The notes under the pieces are model-generated. The model was not told the origin of the DNA, did no database searches, and saw only the letters and a list, made by a program, of their open reading frames with translations. Shown one piece after another: positions 55,565-64,000 of a stretch of DNA of 64,000 bases (positions are counted from its first letter, which is position 1; every line of letters starts with the position of its first letter). Made by a program: the position numbers and the translations under genes. The DNA comes from Apoderus coryli. Lineage: Eukaryota > Arthropoda > Insecta > Coleoptera > Attelabidae. Location of the stretch: contig OU452208.1 of the NCBI GenBank assembly GCA_911728435.2, positions 10,044,001 to 10,108,000 on the forward strand. The letters are read 5' to 3'.

Positions 55565-56660
55565 AGTATAGTTTATCCAAAGTTAATTTAAAATATATAA
55601 ATTTACGATTCTACCGGGGCTATCCGTCCCCATGCCTCTTTACATTTAACGTTTAACAGTAAAACACGGTGGCAGAATATTGTAACCATAGTTTTTCTTA
55701 GATTAATAAGATGAAAAAAGATCTATCAAATTAGATAATAATTTTTAATAAAATGTGGATGAAACTTTTTGCAGTCACTGTATCAGACACGGCCGGTATA
55801 CGAGACGGTATACGACACGAACGGAACACGTTGGGAGTTTAAGCATCAAGATTTATATGTGCAAAGCCAGCGTCTTCTTTTAAATATTTATCATCAGTTA
55901 AGGTCTGAAGATAATGAAGTGACGAATACACATATTATATTATACATTCTATAGATAATGTCACTGACTAAGTAAGTAAAATTTGTTGTTAGTTATATAT
56001 TATAATATCAGAAGCATATTATTATAAATAATAAGAGTCACCTAGTTTTTTAAATGTAATTGTTAAAATTAATATAGTGATAGTTTTATTTGTGGTAAAT
56101 TTACAGTTTTGACTATAACTTTCAGAATGTTATTTTTTGACTATGTATACTTAATAATTTTAGATTGAAAAAGACTTGAATTTCAGCCTAAACGTCTCAA
56201 ATAAAATCATTTTTAACCAGTAGAACGACAACTCCTGTTTTATTATACAGACTTCAACCCAAGAAACACAAACCAACAATATAAGTACTAGAAGTGTAAG
56301 AAAATTCCAATACGAAGATTATAAATTTATCTACTTATATGCATAACAAAAATATTAACAATAGTATTAATTATTATAAAGTTATGTTCCTTGCTGTTCG
56401 AACACGGACTAGATACGTGTGGATCTATGTCTAAACTTCTAAAAACAAAACTGTCTTTTTCAGCGTAGGTTTATATGTTGCCGTGTTGGAGCGGCAAGGA
56501 AAAATACAGTATACTTTTCTACAAATGAACATACAATTATTGTTAATACACAAAGGATTTTTAAAATGTCGTTGGACATGTATTGGTATTGACATTACAA
56601 AGGGATGTCAAGTTGTGGTTTTTTATATCATTTTAAACTAACTTTAGAAACACTATACTT
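55565..56660. mobile_element. MITE as in 20095-20382, split by an insertion
   Basis: Left part 55565-55646 (AGTTTATCCAAAGTTAATT, then TCCCCATGCCTCTTTACATT) and right part 56424-56660 (ATCTATGTCTAAACTTCT, then TTGGAGCGGCAAGG and TTTAAACTAACTTTAG) match the DBR1-intron copy. 55647-56423 is inserted sequence of unknown type. It holds a 61-codon frame (55769-55954) and a retroelement-like 3' end (CAGCCTAAACGTCTC, 56189). Confidence 0.55.
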
Positions 56661-56898
56661 AGTCACTTTTGCTGTGGTTGCATTTTGCATCTGTTTACAT
56701 TTGATTTGGAGATTTTATATGTATAGAGAAAAGTAAAAACAGTTCATTTTACAATGCTTAAGTGAAGTTTTATAAAAGGAACATTTTGAAAACAAAAAAG
56801 GAATGCTAAATGTGAAAATTAGGAATATTTACAGACATTGAACTTAACTACTATAGTAATGGCAACAAAAAATGTTTTGATGAACATCAAGACAATAT

Positions 56899-57273
56899 TT
56901 AATACCGAGTATTCCCGCTTCGAGCTACTGCATTCATTCTTCTCGACATACTACTGAGTAGAGTTTGAATGTATGCTTGAGGAATTGTATTCCATTCGTA
57001 TTGGGCTACAATCCGTCTTCTCTTGTATTTGGAAGAAGATTTCTCTCCGGGCTATAGGGCGGCCAATTGAATATGGACTTCATTTAAGTAATTACGTACT
57101 ATACCAGCGGTATCATGCATTAATACAAATCTGTCATATCGAATATAGCTGGCCGACTTATATGGCAAAACATGATCCCGAAGGGAGTTTTTGATATACG
57201 TATCTGCTGCCATTCGTCCACCGACTTCTACGCGTTCTGTGCGTCCGTCCGAAGAAATCCCACTCCAAAACAT
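56899..57273 (-). pseudogene. Tc1-type transposase, C-terminal fragment
   Basis: The minus strand reads MFWSGISSDGRTERVEVGG, then ADTYIKNSLRDHVLPY, FVLMHDTAGIVRNYLNEVHI (catalytic Asp in MHD), then a stop and deletion over the SPDLNPIE region, and finally NTIPQAYIQTLLSSMSRRM with NAVARSGN. It belongs to Tc1 (DD34E) rather than mariner. The third catalytic residue is deleted. Confidence 0.8.
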
Positions 57274-57279
57274 TTTAAG

Positions 57280-57800
57280 TCTTATAATATCGAGAATATT
57301 TTTGTTTAATAGCTAGATACTTATTGATAGGTAATAATTATCTTAGAATTTAGTAAATGCAGATTGGTACGATTTGAATCAATAATTATTTGGCTATTGA
57401 CAGTGCATATTACCTATATTATTATATAAAGATACAAATTAGAATAAAATACAATAAATTGATCAAACATTGTTTCAACCATTGTTTAGTCTAAATATTA
57501 ACATATCTTACTCTCATATAGCAGATAATTTTCAACAGACTTGCATCTGTCAACCTTAGGATGACGGATAATTTCATTCCGTTAACAAAAAGGATTTCAA
57601 GGTGATTCAAAAAATGTCAACTCAACCCGGCATATTGTGAATTTTAACTCAGTTTACCTATGTGGTGTGGTGTGTATGCGTCATTTAAGTTGATTGATGA
57701 TTTTTTTTCGAACAAGATCATCCAATCAATCGAATCAAGAAAACGGGGCAAAAAATATAAATTTTATGACACAAATAACGAAATTCCAACCCTATACTAC
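57280..57800. other. Unannotated AT-rich stretch
   Basis: No gene or paired repeat seen. Confidence 0.3.
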
Positions 57801-57804
57801 TATA

Positions 57805-59043
57805 CACTGTGTCCAAGATAGAAATCTGATAGCATTGAAATCTTGGAAACGGTAGGAGTTACAATGTCGGTAAATTGGAGAAAAGTTGTACAATTTAAAC
57901 AACTTTTGGTGTTTTCAAAAGCAGTTTTCGGGAATTTTTGAAAAAACGATTTTTTGCGATTTTAATATTTATTTATTTCTAGCATTTTTATATATTTTGA
58001 ATTTATTATATATTAGAAATAATGAAAATGCTACAATTATAATAATAATGAAAAATAATTTCGTGGCAAAGCGGACAAAATGACTGGTTTCAAGGGATTT
58101 TGTTTAATTAATTTAGCAGGGCCTCAGTCGAATTCAGTAGAACCAATTTATTCTCGATTAAATTAAAATACCAAAAATCTTACGATCATAAAATTAAGTT
58201 TAGAGAGCTGTTTATGCCTCAAGTGCACCAGTTTATTTCTATTTTATTTTTAAGGGTGTGTTTTAAATTTTAATAACGTATGCGATAAAGACCTCTAGTC
58301 TTTTAAAATTTAAAACAATAATATTATTGCTATAAAACTAGTGGATTCAGTTAAAACACTCATTAATTTTGGAGATATGAATCATTTTTACACAAAACAA
58401 GGTTTAGAAGTCTCTAAGTGTCACAAAATGAGAAACGAAGTTAATTGTTACTCAATGAAGTTCAAAAAAATTCAAAAATGCCGAATATTATGCAAAACAA
58501 GAAACGACTTTATCAGTTCTAATCTCAAGTTTAAAAGCAAATTTAAATACCAAATTAATGTATGCTTAGAGTAACTATGGTAACAAAATTATTCCGTCGC
58601 GTCGTTCTCTCTAAAACATCAAAAACTAATTTTGCATAAAGTCAGAATAGTAATAATTCTGTAAAAAAAGTCAGAAAAGTCCGAGTTTATTTACAGAATT
58701 CTGCTATTCACGTTAATAGCATTTTATTCAACATTGCTGATTTAAACCTCAACCTTCAACATATACGAAGAAGATGAAAAAAAAAACTGAACATGAAAGT
58801 TAGAGGATCAAAATGAAAAATAATGTCATAACTTTTAATTCGGAATAACTTTTTTGATACTTTTAAACACAAAGGTACTTTCCTCTTGACAATTCTTGAA
58901 AATTCACCCTAAAAAACATTAATTCATCGGCTGATTTCTCCAACCTCTTTGTTTTAGAACAAGCAGGAATGGTCCTGAAAAGGTCAAATTTCGCCTCGAT
59001 AATTTTTTGTCACCTTACGAGCACTCAATCCGTGGACACAGTG
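57805..59043. mobile_element. Element with CACTGTGTCCA ends (third member of long-TIR family)
   Basis: Left end CACTGTGTCCAAGATAGAAA (57805) continues with the family TIR for about 170 bp (GGAGTTACAATGTCGG). The right end is only GTGGACACAGTGTA (59030-59043), so the right TIR is truncated or diverged. Nested at 58040-58140 is a repeat shared with 31468. A 77-codon frame (58341-58574) is basic and unrecognised. Confidence 0.5.
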
Positions 59044-59049
59044 TATATA

Positions 59050-59985
59050 ATGGAAGGTTTGACTACCATGATCTAGGTAGGTATATATTATAATATAATG
59101 TGCGGCCATTTTTTTTTTCACACATCCCCATTACCGAGGTTACCGCTTTGTTATTTATATTTCCAGTAGTTGGTTCCAGATCAGCTTCAAGTGGAATATA
59201 ATTCCTAGATCATTTACCTCTCCTTTCACTCAAATCCAAGTTCCTCACAGTTCGTCCTTCTTTTGTGAATAAATGCTACTAGAGGATCGTTTCTTCAGCC
59301 CAGCATGTAAACCTAATTCACACCTCGACTAAGATCCTGGTAAGTGGAAGGTCTATTAAAGAGAGAGAGGAAAGAAATGCTCATAACTAGATGCTCTATA
59401 CTTCCGGTAATGCTGAAATAATAAATAGAACATTTATTTTTTAATCCCGTCTTCTAATTTAAGCTTTTCGAAAAAATTGCTGACATACTATATTCTAGCC
59501 AACTTTGAATTTTTATCAATAATTTTAATTATTTTTCAAAAGATAGCCCAATTCAATTTTACCAATATACTTATTTCGCCACCCTGTACATGCCTTGCTA
59601 GTTAATTAGGTACTAAGATATGTTCGATATAATATTTTCTTATTTCTATTTATCAGGATGCATACCTACTTGTATTGTTATTTAGAATTATTATGGAAAA
59701 ATTGGTCAAACATAATTATTAATAATTTAGAAAAATATTAACATTTCATTTCAAACCATAATTATAATACTCGTACTTAATCGTATTTTATATTTTTGCC
59801 TTTGGAAACGAGATCTTTTTGAAAGCAAGAATCAAAATTTTCTATTAACTATATATACAAGATTAATTTATATTCTTTGTTATAAAAAAGTATTAATCTT
59901 AATTAATTTACAGTATACAACATTTAAGATAATTGATACATATTTTAACATAGGTACATTGATTTAACTAGCACGTATGTATAGA
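59050..59985. other. Unannotated AT-rich stretch
   Basis: No gene seen. GCCACCCTGTACATGC (59578) resembles a mariner-type end. Confidence 0.3.
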
Positions 59986-59992
59986 TATACAG

Positions 59993-61712
59993 GGTGATTG
60001 TTAGCCGAGGGTACATCGGAAGTTGTGAGAAAATTAAGCCCTTATTTCAAATAGAACACCATGTGTATAATTATATTTTTGGGCTAGAACTAACAGGTCT
60101 TCGATAAATAGTCACCGGAATAGAATGACTTTTGAAATTTTGAAGGTAGTTGAAGAATATCGTAGAAAATTCAACTCTCTTGGCAGATTCGCCCATAAGG
60201 GTACAGGGTGGTCACAAACTACTGGAATATTATTTACTAATAAAAATAGTCATATAATTTTCTCAAATGGAAAATCCTATATATTATAAAATATTCTGAA
60301 ATGCAATCAAATTAACTCTCAAATGATAAGGTTTTCGAAATAAAAACAAGTTTCTAGGGAAATTGGAGTATCCTGTAGAATTAATTAGCCATGAAACGTC
60401 ATTACACTTCATGAGACAATAAAATTATAATAATTGAATTACTCTTGGCCAATGTGACCGAATTATCATAAATTATATCGTAATAAACTGATATTTTGTT
60501 CATAAATAAGTATATAGACACTTCGTTATTTATTAGTAATTTATTTATGGAGTGTCTAATTATTCTTGTTACTATTCATTTAATATTATATTTACATGAA
60601 AATGGAAGTTGTATTAAGAGCAAAAGGGAAGAACTAATAATTTTTTTAATGCAATGTGACATTAATTTGTCATTCAAAAATGTATTAGATTTGCTCTTGT
60701 AAATATTTATTTTTAGCCACCGAAGTTTCTTTTAAATCCAAACATTGCTAATTAACGAAAATGTGGTGAAAATAATTAAAATGGAAGAAAATAATTACTC
60801 AAATAAAGCTTTAATGAACTTATTTATTATTTATTAGAAATGTGACGAAATTATAAAAAGAACATTCAGTTTAATGAAATGTATCCTGATTTACAACCAA
60901 TGAATATGAGGAGGTTCCCACTAGGTAATACAAAATAATTTCAAGTAAACAGACAAAATATTATACGAGGCATGTTTTTTAAGTAAGTACCGTTTTGGAA
61001 TTAAAAAAAGACGTACAAAGATATCGCAATAATTTTATTTTTACAGGCTTTCATGTAAAAATAAAATTATTGCGATATCTTTGCACGTCTTTTTTTAATT
61101 CCAAAACGGTACTTACTTAAAAAACATGCCTCGTATAATATGTAACAGTATATCGTCATCATAACATAGAATAAGAATGTTTTTTGTCATCTTGCAAACC
61201 TTGGACAAGGTCTTGTCTAAGTTGCAAACTGTGTGCTTATGATGCTTTTTGTGTGGTGGCAGCACTAGGACGTTGTACAACAGCTAATATACACAAGCTT
61301 AGCTGTGGTTGTACTAGCTGGCCACCAGTGGCGGAGGTTGTTAGATGGTTTGGGTTGTTACATAATTCTGTAATCCAATTGTTCTAGAAACTTGCTTTTA
61401 TTTCGAAAACCTTTTCATTTAGGTATAGCAGTATGTCATATTATTTGAAAGGGAATTTAACTCTCTTTCAGAATATTAGATGATATACAAGGTGTTCCAA
61501 TTGAGAAAATGGACCTATGCCTTTTTATTAGTAGATCACACTACACTAGTTTGCGACCACCCTGTAACCTTATGGGCCAAACTGTCAATATAATTGAATT
61601 TTCTAAGATATTCTCCAACTACTATCAAAATTTCAACGGTCTGTCTTTTAGGTTGACGACATGGTCAATATTTTCCGGAGACCTGTTTTGGACCAAAAAA
61701 AATCAAAATAAT
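59993..61712. repeat. Large inverted repeat, about 1.7 kb
   Basis: 60060-60310 and 61490-61700 are inverted relatives. Shared blocks include CCCATAAGGGTACAGGGTGG against CCACCCTGTAACCTTATGGG, GTAGTTGAAGAATATC, and TTCCGGTGACTATTT-like with AGACCTGTT. Left tip ACAGGGTGATTGTTAGCC. Spacer contains a 68-codon unrecognised frame (60496-60702), the MITE at 60961 and a 67-codon cysteine-rich frame (61184-61387). Confidence 0.55.
60961..61138. mobile_element. Near-perfect palindromic MITE
   Basis: Ends TTATACGAGGCATGTTTTTT and the complement. Arms of about 80 bp are almost identical, with a 15-bp centre (GGCTTTCATG). TATACGAGG tip shared with the MITE at 32309. Confidence 0.8.
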
Positions 61713-61845
61713 TTATTTATTGAAAAACAGTTGAAAATAGGTATAGGGAAGTGTTGAGACAAAATATACCAAGACATAAGGAATCCAAAAATATAACTAT
61801 TGTTAGAAATCAGCCGACACGCAATTATATTATTTATTATTTTGT

Positions 61846-62188
61846 TATGTTCATAAAAAAGCCGCTGCCGGTCTAAAGGATGTTAAGTGACGACGTACAG
61901 ACAAGAAATGCTGATAACTGGTTTTATCTTTTTGCATGTGGTTGTCTAGTAAGAAACCGATAACAATGGAATAGGAAAAATGCGTCGGCACTCTAATATT
62001 CTCTGTGCTCGGGTTAACAGGCCGCTTTTATTTGTATTTTCGTTACATGTGAATATTAAGATATTATGATTAAATGTTAAGGGTTGTATAAGTGTGTTGT
62101 TGTATTAATAATTTCAAATATTTTCTAACATCAGAAGTGAGATCGTGTCCTAACGCCGTTAGTGCAGTTAGTGGACTGTTAACTGTTT
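61846..62188 (+). other. Probable 5' LTR and leader of the gypsy element
   Basis: TGTTATGTTCATAAAAAAGC at about 61846 could be an LTR start, and TTTCTAACA near 62130 its end, followed by TCAGAAGTGAGATCGTG where a primer-binding site would lie. With the 3' LTR outside the window these borders cannot be confirmed. Confidence 0.35.
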
Positions 62189-62263
62189 ATGTTTAACTGC
62201 TGTTCGGGTGTTAAAAACATTTTTGTGGTGTGCTTAAAAACATTGAAGTGGCAAATATCGACA

Positions 62264-63175
62264 ATGACTTCTAGTGGTAGTGATGGTTCAACTAATGCCA
62301 TTTTACTGGAATTGGTAAAGGCATTGCAATCACAGAAATCTAGTGAGCAAGTAGATTTACCGTATTTTAGACCCGAAAATAATGATTCCCGCAAATGGGT
62401 AAGTCATGTTGAACACATTAAAAATGAAATTGGACTGAGTGATGTACAAATTTTGGCACGGATTGGCCGTTTTTTATTAAATGATTCTAAAAGATGGTTT
62501 GAACGATGGGATCCAGATAGTAGGGATTGGGATACATTTCGAAAAGAATTTGTGGAAGCTTTTCCTTCAAAAAAAAATCTAGGACGGTTGCTAGAAGATG
62601 CAGTTAAATTCGCTTCGTCCAATGTTAACACTTATGAAACTTACGTTCATGAAAAAACAAATATGTTAAAGAATTTACGTGCAAATTGGTGTGAGATTGA
62701 TCTTGTAGAATTAGTTGTTTATGGGATTTCTGAATTAGATGTGCGTAACGCAGCCACGAACTGCAATTGTCAAACCATTTCTGAGTTACTTGTATTTTTG
62801 TCGTCGTTTTCCAAGCCTTCAAGTGATAATCTTGGACAACAAAAATTAACTATGGGTGAACAGATCTCTTCAAAAAAGAAATTTCCCACGACTGACTACC
62901 GCAGTACTACATCCTGGAAAATAAACAAGCAATGTTATCAGTGTGGCCAGACAGGGCATGTCAAAGCCAATTGTCGAAGCAAGAGAATTAAAACATCGGT
63001 TGAAAATGACACTACACCTTCTAGTCATGTTTTACCTTCAACCTCCCAAAGCAATGACGAAGCTTGTGGTTTTTGTGCCAAACGAGGTCATAATGTCTCG
63101 AATTGCTTTCTGAAAGCTGCAATAGATAAACGCCGCAGTGTTAATTTTTGCTCCACTGGTAAAGTGCACAACTGA
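62264..63175 (+). CDS. gag: Ty3/gypsy-type Gag with two zinc knuckles
   Basis: Structural protein of an LTR retrotransposon, which packages the element RNA in cytoplasmic particles. The frame is open from an ATG at 62189, but MTSSGSDGSTNAILLEL at 62264 is a more usual Gag start; from there it is 303 residues. The capsid-like region contains WVSHVEHIKNEIGLSD, RFLLNDSKRWFERWDPDS and FRKEFVEAFPSKKNL, the retrotransposon gag domain. Two CCHC knuckles follow: CYQCGQTGHVKANC (62933-62974) and CGFCAKRGHNVSNC (63065-63106), each C-X2-C-X4-H-X4-C. It ends just before the protease, which is in another frame. The gag itself looks intact although pol is not. Confidence 0.85.
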   Translation: MTSSGSDGSTNAILLELVKALQSQKSSEQVDLPYFRPENNDSRKWVSHVEHIKNEIGLSDVQILARIGRFLLNDSKRWFERWDPDSRDWDTFRKEFVEAFPSKKNLGRLLEDAVKFASSNVNTYETYVHEKTNMLKNLRANWCEIDLVELVVYGISELDVRNAATNCNCQTISELLVFLSSFSKPSSDNLGQQKLTMGEQISSKKKFPTTDYRSTTSWKINKQCYQCGQTGHVKANCRSKRIKTSVENDTTPSSHVLPSTSQSNDEACGFCAKRGHNVSNCFLKAAIDKRRSVNFCSTGKVHN

Positions 63176-63470
63176 AATAGTTGTGAATGGTCATCAATGT
63201 TGGGCTCTTGTTGACACGGATGCAGATTTATCCCTAATGCCCGAAAAATTTCTTCATCTGACAAAATGGTCATCTCCTGTACCATGACCCATGACTATTA
63301 AAGGAATTACCAATGCCACTAATACTGCCGCCAAGAAGTTCACAAATCTTACAAGAAGTTGTTGTTCCTTCTGAATTCCGGAATAAACTTAATGAGGTAC
63401 TGGATGATTTCGGCAGCATGATTGCAAGCGGAAACAAAGTGGGTGCTGTTAAAAACGTCAGCTAACAATT
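63176..63470 (+). pseudogene. Gypsy aspartic protease relic and deleted reverse transcriptase region
   Basis: Directly after gag, shifted in frame, VVNGHQCWALVDTDADLSLM matches the retropepsin active site, but the DTG is DTD (63212-63220). Then a stop near 63285 and short pieces (EVVVPSEFRNKLNEVLDDFG at about 63358) lead into the RNase H frame. Only about 300 bp stands where 1.2 kb or more of protease and reverse transcriptase should be. Confidence 0.65.
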
Positions 63471-63482
63471 TACGACCCGTAG

Positions 63483-63917
63483 TTGTCTACGGAGTTGCAT
63501 ACGGACGCAAGCAGTTTCGGTTATGGCGCAATTCTTATCCAAGGTGAGGCCAGGGTGGTTTCCTACTTCAGCGGAAAGACTACAGAATGTGAATCGCGAT
63601 ACCATTCTTATGAACTGCAAACCCTAGCCATAGTTCAAGCTCTTAAACATTTTCGCACTTACTTGCTTGGCATCAAATTTGTTATAGTTAGCGACTGTAA
63701 TTCTGTCAAGGCAACAATGACGAAGAAAGATTTACTCCGTCGAATCGCTCGATGGTGGGTATATCTACAGGCCTTCAATTTCGAAATAGTATATCGGAAA
63801 GAAAGCAGTTTACCCCATGTTGATTACCTTAGTAGAAATCCAATTGTTCGGAGAGTTACGAATAGAATTGGGCCTATATGCAGCAAAAAGGTAGCGAAGA
63901 AATTCAAAGACCTATGA
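63483..63917 (+). pseudogene. Gypsy RNase H domain and linker
   Basis: Begins right at the RNase H start: ELHTDASSFGYGAILIQ (first catalytic Asp), then FSGKTTECESRYHSYELQTL (catalytic Glu), VIVSDCNSVKATMTKKDLL (catalytic Asp) and WWVYLQAFNFEIVYRKESSL with PHVDYLSRNP, the Ty3/gypsy RNase H signature. The frame closes at 63917 by a stop before the integrase, which continues in another frame. With no polymerase domain it cannot act as a full Pol. Confidence 0.75.
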
Positions 63918-63921
63918 TTCG

Positions 63922-64000
63922 ATTACTGCACACTTCTGGTTTCCTCGCATGAGATTGTTTGTCAAACGATACACTAAACATTGTGTTCTATGTGCGGTCA
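63922..64000 (+). pseudogene. Start of gypsy integrase, cut by window edge
   Basis: ITAHFWFPRMRLFVKRYTKH then CVLCAV matches the zinc-binding start of gypsy integrases (HFWFPRM...V..Y...C..C). It runs off the right edge. Confidence 0.65.

Noticed and set aside
61184..61387. Cysteine-rich 67-codon frame resembling a small secreted protein
   Set aside because: It lacks a hydrophobic leader, overlaps a large inverted repeat, and has no family match that I recognise. No toxin or other function is claimed.

Overview
The window looks like nuclear DNA of an insect (possibly a beetle; I cannot name the species). It is AT-rich, has very few host exons, those exons have canonical GT-AG introns, and most of the rest is transposon debris. 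Two host genes are supported. The first is the RNA lariat debranching enzyme DBR1 on the minus strand, with five exons between 18664 and 21354. The second is an unrecognised four-exon gene on the plus strand (28261-36736). All its splice junctions are in phase 0, and it encodes about 172 residues ending in a cysteine-rich tail. I saw no rRNA, tRNA or CRISPR.

The left 12 kb is one nested structure. A Tc1/mariner element of about 2.1 kb with an intact DD41D transposase (1243-2316) and long terminal inverted repeats lies at 674-12241. A 9.47-kb foldback element (2430-11901), flanked by the direct repeat AATAATTAA, is inserted in its right terminal repeat. Each foldback arm is about 325 bp of unique sequence followed by a satellite array of units of about 156-158 bp: roughly 17 units on the left and 28 on the right, in opposite orientation. 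The right array also shows a higher-order period of 2043 bp.

From 13.5 to 28 kb there is a dead mariner, two copies of a second long-TIR mariner family (15203-18023 and 25661-27875), DBR1, and several MITEs and foldbacks. From 28 to 37 kb is the unknown gene, whose 6.7-kb third intron holds foldbacks, MITEs and tandem repeats. From 37 kb on are relics of mariner, Tc1, piggyBac, hAT, Harbinger, Crypton-like tyrosine recombinase and non-LTR retrotransposons. The window ends in an internally deleted Ty3/gypsy element (62264-64000) that runs off the edge.

The most interesting theme is a dispersed set of sequences that match the hammerhead ribozyme core: CUGANGA, helix II, GAAA, a very short self-complementary helix III, a cleavage triplet and helix I. 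At least ten occur. Most are paired at the two outer edges of foldback repeats, on opposite strands. Two (577-621 and 22175-22248) have every helix readable. Known Penelope-like retroelements and retrozymes carry such ribozymes, but I see no Penelope reverse transcriptase or GIY-YIG domain here, so these would be non-autonomous units.
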